64,000 bases of DNA from Tetraselmis striata (lineage: Eukaryota > Chlorophyta > Chlorodendrophyceae > Chlorodendrales > Chlorodendraceae). The notes beneath the pieces were generated by a model. That model saw only the letters and a list, made by a program, of their open reading frames with translations. It did not search any database and was not told where the DNA came from. A program made the position numbers and the translations under genes. The stretch lies in assembly GCA_006384855.1 (NCBI GenBank), contig VCJN01001646.1, positions 124,001 through 188,000 of the forward strand, written 5' to 3'. This document shows positions 23,600 to 35,604 of the stretch, piece by piece; position 1 is the stretch's first letter; the number at the start of each line of letters is the position of its first letter.

Positions 23600-26523
23600 C
23601 CCCCCCACCCGCTTCCCCCCCGCACGCGGCCACCCTCTCGAGAGTCTGCATGCCGGTCCGCCCGACCCGCTCGACCAAGGGCTGCGTCTGCTCGACGTGC
23701 CCCCACCCAACGCTCTCGTCGCGTGGCGGCCCTTGCCGTTGGACCTAGCCGGGCCGATACGCAGTCAATGGCGGGTCAGGGCCAGGGCCCGCCAGCGGCA
23801 GACATGTCGCCGAGCTTGGCTGTCGCTGGCGATGCGGGCGAGGGCTGGCCTACGCATAACGATAGCCAGGCTGGGGAGAGCGGCGGGCAAGGAGCCGGCG
23901 CGTCGGCAGCCACACCCTGTGGACTTGCGCTCGCATTAGGCGGGGGTGGGGGCGTGCCGGATGCTAGCGGCTCGGAGGCTGCTAAAGGCGCGACAACCAC
24001 CATGCCCACGGTAAGAGCTGTGGAATAGGCGGGATGGAGGGCGGGGGGCGGGGGGGGGGGGGGGGGGGGGGAGGTTGTGGCCGTGCTGTGATGTAATGCG
24101 GTGGTAGTGTGGTGCAACTTTGCATTTTATACGGCTTGCTAATTATTTCGCCATTACACGTTCGACTGACAGCCCCCGACTCCAACAACTAGCACGAGAA
24201 ATGCACTCCCTGCCCCCGATGCCGACGAGTTGCAGCCGGCCTCAACATAAGCGACGCCAGTCGCCAAGGTGGGCGGCCTTGCTGCGATGTAATGTTGCTG
24301 TCCTGGGCTTCTGTTGTTTTCGGCTTGCTAATTATGTCGCCATCGCGCGTTCGACCCACAGCCCCCGATTGCAAAGCACGAGCGACGCACCCCCTTGCCT
24401 TGCTGCCGACGAGTCGCAGCCGGCCTCAAATGAAGCGACGCCAGTCGCCACGGTGGGCGGCCTTGCTTCGATGTAAGGCTATATGCTAGGCTATTTTAGT
24501 TTTCGACTGGCTAATTATGTCGCCATCGCACGTTCCACCCACAGCCCCCGAGTGCAAAATGTGGCACAAGCGACGCACCCCCTTCGCCTTGTTGCCGACG
24601 AGTCGCCGCCGGCTCGCATGCGCCACCAGTCGCAAGGGTGGGCGGCCTTGCTGCGATGTAAGGTTTAGCTAGGCTTTTGCAGTTTCCGGCTTGCTAATTA
24701 TTATGCCGCCATCGCACGTTCCACCGATAGCCTCCGAGTGCCAAACCTTGCACGAGCGACGCATCTCCTCGCCCGATGCTGACGAGTCGCAGCCGGCTTC
24801 AACCGAGGCGACGCACGTCGCCAAGGCGGGCGGCCTTGCTGCGACATAATGTTGTTTTCCACCTTTGCATTTTTATGGCTTGCTAAATATGTCGCCATCG
24901 CGCGTTCGACCCCCCCCCCCCCCCGACTGCTAGCTGCACGAGCGACACACCCCCTCGCCTTGCTGTCGGCGAGTCGCAACCGGCCTCAACAGAAGCGACG
25001 CCAGTCGCCAAGGTGGGCGGCCTTGCTGCGATGTAAGGCTATGTTGGGTTTTTTTAGTTTCCGACTTGCTGATTATGTAGACGCCATCGCACATTCGACC
25101 CATACCTCCCGACTGCAAAATCTGGCACGAGCGACGCACCTGCTGCCCCCGCTGCAAAAGGCCCGAACGACCCTCACAGTTTGCTCACAGTTGCGGCAAT
25201 CCTTTCGTGACGCCTGTGCAGGCCGGGAGAAGCAAATAGGGGGAAAAGGCAAGGGCAAACGCGGGCAGGGTGGTGCTGGCTCCAAGCGCGGCCGTGAGGA
25301 GCGATCCCGCCGCCGATTATTGCCACTCCCGTCACTTCCTCTTCACCCACCTCCCCCGGAGCACCGCACAAGTCCGTCCCATCCGCTGCAGTCAAGCCGC
25401 CGCGATCATGGTCCATCGTTCCCCAGGACGTGAGGAAGAGCGCGGAGCGCATGATCGCCAGCTCTACTATGGGGTGGGCACCGCTGAAGTGGTGCCGGGC
25501 GCAGCGGAGCTTGAGACCCTGGTGATGTATGCAAAAGTGCCCGCCATAGATAAAGGTGGCTGCACTGCCGGCACCTTCTGGACTCGTCGCAGTCGCAGGA
25601 AACCCCATTGTCGCCCGCAGAAACGCACTTCAGTCGACAACAAACTCTGTGGACGGCTTGCAAGAAGCGACAAGGTTGGGGCAGCAATCCTCGCCTACTG
25701 TTCGTATACGCGACAATGCGCGCATGGGTGACGTGGTACTCGGAGTGGCAGTCGTGTTGTATGGCAGTCGTGTTGACGCACCCCCTCGCGTGCCTGCTGC
25801 CGAGCCGCAGCCGGACAAGGGCGCCGCGAGTCGTCAAGGTGGGTTGGCCCCGTTGCACGTGTTGCCATTGCGCACCTAATACTTTTACGGCTCGCTAATA
25901 GAGTCGAAATCTCACGTTGGCCCCGCATACCCCGAGCGCAGAGGCTTGCCCGAGCGACGCACCCCCTCGAAGCGCTGCTCCCGAGTCGCAGCCGGCCTCG
26001 ACATGGGCGCCTCATGTCGCCAAGGTGGGTTGGACCCGCTGCACCCTTGTTGCCGTTGCGCACTTGTTACTTTTACGGCATGCTATTTGAGTCGCCATCG
26101 CACGTTGGCCCCCGCAGACCCCAAGCGCAAAAGCTGGCCCGAGCGACGAACCCCCTCGCGGCGCTGCTCCTGACCCGCATGCCAAACGCTCTCGTCGCGT
26201 GGCGGCCCTCGCCATTGGACCTAGCTGGGCCGATACGCAGTCAATGGCGGGTCAGGGCCAGGGCCCGCCAGCGGCAGACATGTCGCCGAGTTTGGCGGCT
26301 GCCGCTGGCGATGCGGGCGAGGGCTTGCCTACGCCTAGCGATAGCCACGCGGGGGAGAGCGGCGGGCAGGGAGCCGGCGCGCCGGCAGCCACACTCTTTG
26401 GACTTGCGCTAGCATTAGGCGGTGGTGAGAGCGTGCCGGATGCCAGCGGCTCAGAGGCTAAAGGCGCGACAACCACCATGCCCACTGTAAGAGATGCGGA
26501 AAAGGCGGGATGAAGGGCAGGGT

Positions 26524-26557
<34 letters not shown>

Positions 26558-27860
26558 GTCCGTGCTGCGATATAATGTTGTGGTGCACCTTTGTATTTTT
26601 TATACGGCTTGCTAATTATGTCGCCATTACACGTTCGACTGACAGCCCCCGACTCCAACAACTAGCACGAGCAACGCACTCCCTGCCCCCGCTGCCGACG
26701 AGTTGCAGCCGGCCTTAATAGAAGCAACGCCAGTCGCCAAGGTGGGCGGCCTTGCTGCGATGTAAGGTTATCATGGGCTTCTGTTGTTTTCGGCTTGCTA
26801 ATTATGTCGCCATCGCACGTTCGACCCACAGCCCCCAATTGGAAAAGCTGGCACGAGCGACGCACCCCCTTGCCTTGCTGCCGACGAGTCGCAGCCGGCC
26901 TCAAATGAAGCGACGCAAGTCGCCAAGGTGGACGGCCTTGCTGTGATGTAAGGCTACGGGTTATGGGCTCATGTAGTTTCCGGCTTGCTAATTTTGTCGC
27001 CATCGCACGTTCCACCCACAGCCCCCGAGCGACGCACCCCCTTCGCCTTGCTGCCGACGAGTCGCAGCCGGCCTCAAATGTAGCGACGCTAGTTGCCAAG
27101 GTGGACGGCCTTGTTGTGATGTGAGGCTATGGGATATTGGCTCCTGTAGTTTCCGGCTTGCTAATTTTGTCGCCATCGCACGTTCCACCTACAGCCCCCG
27201 AGCGACGCACCCCCTCGCCTTGCTGCCAACGAGTCGCAGCCGGCTCGCAAGAGGCGCCGGGAGTCGCCAAGGTGGGTGACCTTACTGCGATGCTGTAAGG
27301 CTATGCTAGGTTGTTTTAGTTAGTTTCCGACTTGCTAATTATGTCGCCATCGCACGTTCGTCCGACAGCCCCCGAGTGCAAAAGCTGGCACGAGCGACGC
27401 ACCACCTCGCCTTGCTACCGACGAGTCGCAGCCGGCTTGCAAGAGGCGCCGCGAGTCGCCAAGGTGGGCGGCCTTTCTGCGAGGTAAGGCTATGCTGGGC
27501 TGTTTCAGTTTTCGGCTTGCTAATTATAATGTCGCCATCGCACATTCGACCCACAGCCCCGAGTGCAAAAGCTGGCAAAAGCGACGCATCTCCTCGCCCG
27601 CCGCCAACGAGACGCAGCCGCCCTCAAAAGAAGTGACGCACGTCGCCAAGGTGGTCGGCCTTGCTGCGACATAATGTTGTTGTCCACCTTTGCATTTTTA
27701 TGGCTTGCTACTTATGTCGCCATCGCGCGTTCAACCTACCCACATCCCCCCGACTGCTAGCTGCACGAGCGACGCACCACCTCGCCTTGCTGCCGCATAG
27801 TCGCAACCGGCCTCAAAAGAAGCGACGCTAGTCGCAAGGTTGGCGGCCTTGCTGCAACGT
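23600..27860 (+). repeat. Tandem array of about 183-bp units resembling duplicated exon plus intron
   Basis: Units share a block with ...GTCGCCATCGCACGTTC..., an acceptor-like CCCACAG, about 96 nt ending GTCGCCAAG, then a donor-like GTGGGCGGCC. They recur at roughly 183-bp spacing around 24290, 24480, 24660, 24845 and 25035, then again at 25900-26100 and 26580-27850. In the plus frame the 96-nt part reads like PPSAKAGTSDAPPRLAADES followed by QPASKEATPVAK, and several units keep this open. Two larger related blocks (about 23700-24020 and 26170-26490) encode a longer version ending GATTTMPT followed by gtaaga. Other units carry frameshifts. It may be a repeat-protein gene with amplified exons or a satellite inside a mobile element. 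Confidence 0.6.
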
Positions 27861-27870
27861 ATCTGTTGGT

Positions 27871-28416
27871 TCAACCGCAGGTGACTGCTACCTGCACGCG
27901 GAACTTGTTTGAGGAGGGGCAGCATACCTTTGTAGCCGCCGAGGCATACAAGAACCGCCAATTAGTAGAGAGGCCTGAGATTACCGACTTGACCGCTTTG
28001 TAGTCGGCATATTCAGTGTGGCCGTCTTCGGCAAGAAGCCAGTGACCGATATGGTGTGGTTGTACCTCAGCCCCAGCCGGGGTGGGCCGTGTGGCCCCTG
28101 CAACTACTGCCGTGTCGGAACGCTTAGCGCTGCCTTGCATACCGGGGCTGCCTGCGGCACCCTCTTCAGACGCCACTACTTCGGCCAAAGACGCAGGGGG
28201 GCGCTGGCCACCCCCCCTTAACGACTCTTCCAAGGTCGAAACATCACGCAAGGCTGCCCCACGCGAGGAGACGGGCCGCCCGACGGCAGACCCGATACAA
28301 CTTGTTGCCATCTCGAGAACTTCCCTACTCAACATTCCCTCATGATCTTGAAGGAGTTCCCGCACCTCCCCACGTGCAGCGCGAAGTTCGTGTATAGCCC
28401 GCAAGGGGGAACCCAT
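27871..28416 (-). CDS. Hypothetical protein, possible element-borne exon
   Basis: Open on the minus strand for 181 codons from an ATG at 28414-28416. Composition looks protein-like: a Glu/Arg-rich N-terminal helix (about residues 8-40), an Ala/Ser/Gly middle, then a mixed segment with GHWLLAEDGHTEYADYKAV. A donor-like AG|GTAGCAGT lies near its end. It lies just inside the right inverted repeat and abuts the tandem array, so it may belong to a mobile element. I do not recognise the family. Confidence 0.3.
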   Translation of the reverse strand: MGSPLRAIHELRAARGEVRELLQDHEGMLSREVLEMATSCIGSAVGRPVSSRGAALRDVSTLEESLRGGGQRPPASLAEVVASEEGAAGSPGMQGSAKRSDTAVVAGATRPTPAGAEVQPHHIGHWLLAEDGHTEYADYKAVKSVISGLSTNWRFLYASAATKVCCPSSNKFRVQVAVTCG

Positions 28417-28639
28417 ACTGACCCCGCAGCCCTACGTACTTCCTACTTGTTTCAGCGAGAACTGTTACACAGGTGTGGGAGGCGGAGAACTGCCTCGACT
28501 TCGCGGCAACCTACCTACCTACCTACCTTCGGAGAACCTGCCTCGACCCGCCGCCTTTGCCTCGTTCCGCCGCCACCAAGTGATCATGTACTTTGCGCCA
28601 GTACACGCGAACCCTAAAAACCTGCACAGGGTTTAAAGC

Positions 28640-28944
28640 TAGTAAATTGTGCCATTTTCAGCGAGTCATAAGTGAAGTATAGTGGCCTGCACCGTTTATG
28701 CTATAATCGTGTCCCATCCCCCCCCCCCCCCCCCCCCCCCCCCCCGCCACCCCCTCCACTCGAGTGGGCGGGAGAAGGGATGGCGGCGGCGACGGCGAGA
28801 ATACAGTACTTTGCGCTGTATATGTATGTCTGTAGTACATTGTTTGGCGCGCGAGCTAGTAAATTGTCCCATTTTCAGTGAGTCAAAAGTGAAGTATAGT
28901 GGCCTCTACCGTTTACGCTATAATATTGCCCTTTTCTCGATACA
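28640..28944 (-). repeat. About 190-bp inverted repeat, right arm, with partial extra copy
   Basis: The complete arm is 28752-28944, reverse complement of 23031-23222. A partial copy in the same orientation is at 28640-28722, and a poly-C run (about 28716-28745) lies between them. Confidence 0.7.
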
Positions 28945-29019
28945 TATGAGGGTCAATTATCCGTACGAGCCGATTAGCGAACGGTTGCCGACGAACGGGC
29001 CGGATGATTTCGGGTTTAT

Positions 29020-29200
29020 ATATAGTTAATACTGCAGAATTAAGTCAGTTAAGTTAAGTCTCTTAAGTTAAGTTAAGCTCTTAAGCTGAAACCTAATACT
29101 GTATAAGTGACTTAACTTAACTTAATATTTGTTAAGTAGTTAAGCTGAAGTTGACTTAACTCTATTAAGTCAAGTTTAGTTAAGTCAGCCCAAAATGGTC
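29020..29200. repeat. TTAAGT-rich low-complexity block
   Basis: Irregular repeats of TTAAGT, AAGTTAAG and their complements fill about 180 bp and could form multiple short hairpins. A related weaker stretch is at about 21960-22050. Confidence 0.55.
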
Positions 29201-29554
29201 ATATTGAGAGTCATAGAAGTTTGAATTGCACGGGGCTAAGTTCGACGGGTGTTACCCGACGTTACAATTCCGCCATACGCGGCTAGTACGCTACTGCCGT
29301 GTGCTCACGTCCATCCCTCGCCCCGATAGGACGCCCCGCGACACTGCGGTGTCTCCATCTTCTGCCATCTTCCAACTAGCGCAACCCACCCTTCCCAACT
29401 CTTTCGCCATGCGTGCTTTGGGGCTTACGCCCATGTGCCAAACGTTGTAAGAGATCTGACACTTTTTTTTGGCAAAACTGCAAGCCCCCTGCTTTGCTAG
29501 TCCACTTAAGCCCAACCCTGGTCTCTAACAACGCGGCCGTTTAGGCAGCAATCC

Positions 29555-29885
29555 AGTTACGGAAAACCATGGGTAGCTAGGCGACGCTCCGTCACAATCA
29601 TCAAGCAAATTGCCGAAGCATTCTGCAAGACTGATTAGAGGCCAGTGACGATATTTCCAACAATGTTGGATCACCGTCTAAAACACTGCCATGAAAATAC
29701 CCGGCACTGACCACGAAAGTTCCGCCCCTACCCGTTCGGGCGTCGGCCCATTCGAGTAATGCAAGTTGGGGCAAGCCCCAACCCGCGGAGCAAAGCATTT
29801 CGGGAGTGCGATACATGTGCAACAAAGAAGGCAATGTGAGGGAGGGCCCGACGCCATAGCCGGAAAAATTTCCCATCTTACCATA
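29555..29885 (-). repeat. Dispersed repeat of about 300 bp, inverted copy of 34385-34680
   Basis: Contains the reverse complement of the segment with GGGTTGGGGCTTGCCCCAAC and GAATGCTTCGGCAATTTGCT found at 34385-34680. Shorter pieces of the same family occur at about 41630-41680 and 50865-50960. Confidence 0.65.
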
Positions 29886-31022
29886 TTAATTACAAGGTGA
29901 GTATGTGAGTCTATATGTTTGTCCGTCTGTCTGTCTTTTTGTCTGTCTGTCGCCGACTTTCGAAACGGTTTCGCATAGATTATTAGATAGATCCAAAATG
30001 TAGTTGTAACTTCCGTGATCATTCCGCGCAAGCCAAAATAGCCGTCGCACTTACCGTTACATGTACGGATGTACCTGCTGCCTGACTACCGTACCGGTAC
30101 AGGTACCGGTCGCCGGCCGCCTAGCCGCCATCGCCGGTCGGGCCGGTCGTCGCCGTTCGTCAGATCTACCGGGCGGGCATGGCGCGAAGCGCCGAGCCCG
30201 CGCCGCATGGACCGCGGATCCGGACGCCGGACGCCGTCGTTCGTCCGTCGCCGGACGCTGGACGACCGTCGCCCATCCGCCTCGCCGCCTGTCCGTCGAT
30301 GGACACCGGGCCCCGGGTCAGCGGGTCGGCGGACGCGAGGCTGTAGAATGTAGTTATGTAGCTACTATACTGCTATTGATCCTTGCGGCTCTCTAATCTG
30401 GATTCCACACTCTGCAACGGGTCTGCTTGTCCTACCATATTAATTAAGAGGTGAGTCCGTGTGTCTATCTATCTGTCTGTCTGTCGCCGACTTTCGGAAC
30501 TTCTTCGCATAGATTGTAAGATAGATCCAAAATGTATCCGTTGGAGCTTCCGTGATAATTCCGTGCAAGCCAAAATTGCCGCCGCGCTTACGACATGTGC
30601 CTGCTGTTTTCTACATGTACCAGGGGTAAAATATCGGGCAATGGGCAACGCACAGTAAAATATCGGACAACGCACCCCTTACCCCTGCATGTACCGGTAC
30701 GGGCACCGGTCGCCGGCCGCCCGGCCGTCCGGCCGCCGCCGGTCGGGCCGGTCGCCGTTCGTCAGGTCTACGGGGCGGGCATGGCGCGAAGCGCCGAGCC
30801 CGCCGCGTGGACCAGACCTGGACGCCGGACGCCGTCATTCGTCCATCGCCGGACGCCGGACGACCGTCGCCCATCCGCCTCGCCGCCCGTCCGTCGACGG
30901 ACGCCGGGCCCCGGGTCGTTCGGCGGGTCGGCGGACGCGGGGCTGTATAGTGTACCTACTACAACGATTGATCCTTACGGCTCTTTGGATTCCACATTTA
31001 TGCAACGGGTCTAATTGTTCCC
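29877..31022. repeat. Tandem duplication of an approximately 560-590-bp unit
   Basis: Unit 1 (29877-30432) and unit 2 (30433-31022) both begin ACCATATTAATT, continue through TCTGTCTGTCGCCGACTTTCG and a TAGATCCAAAATGTA segment, then a GC-rich GGTCGGGCCGGTCG block, and end near GATTCCACA and GCAACGGGTCT. Neither encodes a supported protein. Parts resemble YR/LTR-type non-coding sequence but I cannot classify them. Confidence 0.65.
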
Positions 31023-31024
31023 AA

Positions 31025-32210
31025 TAAAATCCAGGGCGTCGTGAAGAGAGGGGGGACCCCGCCCAAAATAAATGCAGTTACGTCCTCAGGTGTTGCCGCA
31101 ATAATCTGAGGCTTTATTTTTGCTTGTAGAGGGCGGTCATCATCGACTCCTTCCCCTCGTCGCGCCTCGTGCCTCGCTGGTAAACTTCGTTTCTAGCACG
31201 TACATACAAAATCGCCTCCACCGTCATCATCTCCCGCCCGCTGCATGCGTCTCCCCCCTTCTTGACATGGTTGTCGTCCTCGGGGTCTTGATCGAGATCA
31301 ACAAGCGCCTCAGCTGGAGAGGGGGAGCTCCCCTTTTCCGTATATATGAGGCGGTGCGGGGCGTGTAGCAGGCTCAGCATCAACGCCATTATCTATCTCC
31401 GCCCGGCCCGTTGTCAACTGGGAAGAACTCGCCCATCCTTCTCACTTTCGTCGGGCAGCGAGAAGATGTCACTCACGGGGGGTGTCAGAATGTATGCTGA
31501 CGTTTGGGGAGCGAGGAGATCTCGTAGCAGCCGCAGCTCGCCGGGTGGTGATTCAGCAGGCCCGCACGCGGGATGCCTGGCGGCAGGTGGGGGTCCGAAC
31601 AGCAGCAAAGCACATGTGTACAGTGGGCCAAAATACTAAAATACTCCCTCGGGTGGCGCCATAGGAGTATTTTGACGATGAAAATAGCCCTGCCCCGCGA
31701 GGCGAGGAAGTATTTTGAAATACTAAAACACTCGTAAAAATGTAAGGATTAATCGCGTCAGGGTCGCCGCCACACAGTATTTCAGTAATTTGATGAGAAA
31801 ATACCAAAAATACTAAAATACTCGGAAATTGCGTAAGTGGCCTTAGGTCAGCTTGTTCATTCCGCGGTACTCCCGGATATATTCTCCTAACCAGAGGCAC
31901 ACACGCGACTACGAAACGCCGCCATATGTGTCCATCACGGGGTTTTGTTTGCTTTGTGACTGTACTATATTGCGGTAGTGGTGCATGCTGATGTGCTTTA
32001 TAATACGGTCGACGGTCGTACTTAGATCATGGCGGCTACTTTCCGTACATAAGCCCTCCAGTGCAACTGTACTTCGCCAAGGCCGGATGTATTATAGTAG
32101 TCGCCGCCAGCTAGTCGTCGCGGACGACGAAGGTTCCACTACACATCTGTGACCTTTTATTCCTAGAATTACAAGCCATCGAAGTCACGGGTCATATGCT
32201 TTGAAATCGA
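31025..32210. other. Repeat-rich spacer, no supported gene
   Basis: About 31030-31105 is an inverted match to 34305-34380 (CGTCGTGAAG...GGGGACCCCGCCCAAAA). About 31630-31880 holds AAAATACTAAAATACTC repeats, an inverted relative of 21720-21860. Between these several frames of 60-90 codons look mildly protein-like on either strand, but none is convincing. Confidence 0.45.
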
Positions 32211-32339
32211 TACCTTCATTAAAAAATGAAGTGTGGGGTGATGGCATTAGGCCGATATTTGGACGAGACCGCGTTCCGCGAACAAGGTGTCCGATGGCAG
32301 CTTGGGGGGAACGGGTAAGGATTACCGGTTGTAAATAAA

Positions 32340-33420
32340 TATGCGCCTTTCGGCACGGGTGGTGGACGAGCCGGTGGACGGGTTCTAATCCCCCGGAAAC
32401 GTATTGTACGGGTTTTATTTATCCCGTCCACCTCGTCTTGCGGGCTGTGCTTTTGATACGGGTGGACGAGATTTCGGAGTGGACATGATGGAATGACGAA
32501 TCGGACCGCGCGCGGTGACGAACTAATAGGATCGCGTTCTGATGACGGTGCGAAAGAGATAGCGGAGCGGCCATCGTCACCCAAACGAGGCGCCTTTTCG
32601 GAGGCTGCCCTTGCTCCTCCACTGCCGTATCCTGAAAAACCGATGCGAGGGAGCCCTCTGCACTCAGCGCGGACGAGCTGACAGTTTGAGGGGACGAGCC
32701 GGTTTTAGGTGGCGCTTGTTGCGGAGGCTGCTCACTGGACATCCTGGACAGCCGCCGGACAGATTCAGCGACCGCGGCGACAACACTTCGGAGGACACCG
32801 CCCGCATAGGGCGAGGATGCGACGGAGACATCTTGAGATGGGTCAGCCATCTCCAGAAGTTAGCGAGCGTAGTAGACGGCGTGTGGCACGCGGCGACAGA
32901 GTGGAGTGGCCAGAACTGCCAACGGCCGACGGCTCCCAATTTCCAGCTTCGACGCAAAAGCGCATCGCGCACGATGGTGACAGGCGTGGGATGAGGGATG
33001 CTGGCGGGGCGGCGCCGTGGCGCGCGCAGTAGTAGCATGGGTTGCTTGGGGCATGTAAGGGCACTAAGTACTATTTTGTTTAGGAACACGTCCACTGATT
33101 GAGCGGTGAACGAGATCAGCGATTTGGGGCGAATGATTCAATCTGTCCATCGCTCACGGCAGTGGACGAGTTGATACGGGACGCCCGTAGAAGTACGCGT
33201 GGACGAGAATGATGCTTTTGTACGTTTTTTGTACGGGTTAGATTAGAACATGTTCACCGTCTCGTCCATCCTTATCGAAAGGCGCCTAATATAGGTTTGG
33301 GTTCGGTCGTTAACTCAGATTTAGGTATGTGGCACATAGTAGACGACCGGGATAGGAAGGGCAAACGCGCTAGCCATTTAGGCGCTCGAATCGGTATTAG
33401 TTGGTGGACGGTGCATGATT
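32340..33420 (-). mobile_element. Possible DNA element with repeated TGGACGAG motifs
   Basis: TGGACGAG or its complement occurs repeatedly at both sides of the stretch (about 32350-32475 and 33165-33270, with TGGACGG variants), the pattern of subterminal transposase-binding repeats. Between them a minus-strand frame (32419-32850, 143 codons) starts MADPSQDVSVASSPYAGG, plausible as a protein N-terminus, but resembles no family I know. Element ends were not determined. Confidence 0.35.
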
Positions 33421-33469
33421 CCTATTTTAAATGCCGTGCGTGTGTCTGTCTTTAAATCATGCATAATAG

Positions 33470-34250
33470 CGGTCCTTGACTTACGGGTGTGAAGTATGGG
33501 GTGTGGATAGAACTAGCGGCGCAAATAAATTACAAACCGTACTCAATCAATGCTTGCGGTGTCTTATTGGGGTGGGTAAAAACTCCCCTGGGGTGGCCAC
33601 TGCACCGATGATGCGGGAATTGGATATTGCGCCCATAGAGACAAACAGCCGTTGCGGCACGGGCTCGGGCGTTCTTGAAAGCATTTGACTTGAATACATG
33701 TATAACCCATTCAGTAGATCAGCCAAGTCTGGCGCGCCTGAACACGTGGACGTCGGGGATCCCCGTACAATCGACTGTGCGGTGTTATGTCGACTAGCTT
33801 GGGCGAACGTAGTGCTAGCTGTGGGGGCGCATCTTCCACTTGAGTGGAAGTAGGTCACTAGCTAGCCGCGCGCGATGCCGCTAAACTAGTAACGGCATCG
33901 GTGTGGGCGCGTTACGAATCGTCGGCACCGTTAGCACGCACATGGGGTATATATGTCCATGCGTTTTATGTGTCAAACCCGTTGCACCGGCACGGTGTGG
34001 GTCGGTGTCCTTGTGGGGGTTGTGGCCGGGCTGCACATTATGATACAATTACGCACTCGAGTATTTTCACCGCCCGCCAATTGTCCCGGATTCATGCCGT
34101 GCCTGAGCGGTTTCTTGAACACTGCCTTGCATGTGGCAGAGGTGATGAATATACGACTATATATCGAACATATGTTGGTGAAGTGCCGAGGGTGGGGGTC
34201 GGTATCACCAGGGATACCACCCCGGCATCACCGTCATAATTTGGGGTTGT
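33470..34250 (+). pseudogene. Relic of a non-LTR retrotransposon reverse transcriptase C-terminal region
   Basis: The first part (33476-33660) reads LTYGCEVWGVDRTSG, then NKLQTVLNQCLRCLIGV, and PMMRELDIAPIE. This matches the post-catalytic 'YGxEVW...L...LR.ilGv...P...ELgi.Pi' stretch of RTE/Jockey-type LINE reverse transcriptases. Later, in other frames, come C-x-x-C-like pieces (CLACGRG). Several frameshifts and stops break the frame, so it is non-functional. The polymerase core with the YxDD motif is not present. Confidence 0.6.
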
Positions 34251-34384
34251 GTTGTTAGTTCCGAAGTTGAGTAGGGATTTTATCATTATAGTAGTCAGGT
34301 TATTGCGTAACACATGAGGACTTAGCTGCCTCTATTTGTTTTGGGCGGGGTCTCCCCCCTCCCTTCACGACGCCCTACTGGGAA

Positions 34385-34680
34385 TGGGAAAATTTTCCAG
34401 CTATGGCGTCGGGCCCTCCCTCACATCTTTTTGTTGCACATTTATCGCACTCCCGACACTCCCGAAATGCTTTGCTCCGCGGGTTGGGGCTTGCCCCAAC
34501 TCGCATTACTCGAATGGGCCGACGCCCGAACGGTTATGGCGAACCTCTCCTTGTCAGTGCCGGGTATTTTCATGGCAGTGTTTTAGACGGTGAATCCAAC
34601 AGTGCTGGAAATCCCGTGACTGGCCTCTAATTAGTCTTGCAGAATGCTTCGGCAATTTGCTTGTTGACTACCCGGTTAGA
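34385..34680 (+). repeat. Dispersed repeat of about 300 bp, plus copy
   Basis: Inverse partner of 29555-29885. Directly downstream (34710-34805) is the 115-bp repeat core (CTGCCTAAACGCCGTCGTAGAGACGCTACAAGG in parts), suggesting one compound element. Confidence 0.6.
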
Positions 34681-34829
34681 GTAGAACGGAGCGTCGCCTA
34701 CCTGTACAGGTTCGAGGGCTTTCCGTAACTGGATCGCTGCCTAAACGCCGTCGTAGAGACGCTACAAGGGTTTCACGGGTGCCCGTCCTGTGCCGGGGGC
34801 GAAAAACAAATGCTTGGTGCTGGCAGCAG

Positions 34830-35604
34830 GCAAACGCCACGTCGGCACCACGTCCACGCCGGGGCCGGCCGGCGGCGGATCGCGACCGCCGAGGCTGCTG
34901 CGCAACGATCTGCGGCGTCTCACATACAACAGTCATAAAGTCCATGCTGTGCTAGCCGCCGCCAGAGGTCGGCAGTCACCCTGCCTCGCCAGCACCGGCT
35001 GCACCGGAAGGTCCGTAGAGAATGGCGTCGTCGGCGCTGTTCACGCTCTGTGCGGGCACTCAGCGCGCTCTGTGCGCCCCCTCGGCGCCGCGCCACTGGT
35101 AAGCCGGCGGAGAAAAGGAACGAAAAATGCGCCTGCCTAACTACCGCACTTGACAGCGGCACGAACGCGGGGACACTTCGGAGGCCTGCCATGTTGCGAG
35201 ATCGAGAACTCTAAAGTCATGGGCGCGGCGCGAGCGTGGGCCAGCTGCCTCTACGGTCTATTTTGCCAACTCATGAGGGAGGTAGGGGGTGGGAGGCGCG
35301 CCGTGTCGGCGCAGAGCCAGCGCGGTAGTATTCGCATAAAAACCCAAAGTAAGCAACATGCACGTGTAACGCTACGTTAGTAGAGTGAGGGCTCTGCCAA
35401 CAGAATACCCCATGGGATTAAAATAATGCCCTATATCCCCAGTATCTGCTCGAGTTTCTCACCGTTCCGTCGCGCCCCTCTCTTCCTGTACCTATGCTGT
35501 TTAGGATGAGCGCCTCCATACTGACATTGCCGTCTGTATTGGGCGGCGGGAGGGTGGGAGCCAGGGGGGGGGGGGGGGGGGGGGGGAGGGGTTGAAACCT
35601 CTGA
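34830..35604. other. Upstream region of the ETF-QO gene
   Basis: No gene is supported. A poly-G run at about 35567-35586 lies 20-40 bases before the proposed start codon, so the first coding exon could be preceded by an intron or a 5' UTR with this tract. Confidence 0.4.

Noticed and set aside
23600..27860. CRISPR-like array
   Set aside because: The repeats are about 183-bp tandem units without unique spacers, in a eukaryotic context.
31114..31664. Several protein-like frames of 60-97 codons on both strands
   Set aside because: No consistent strand, no motif, and flanked by repeats. Possibly old transposon remnants but not supportable.
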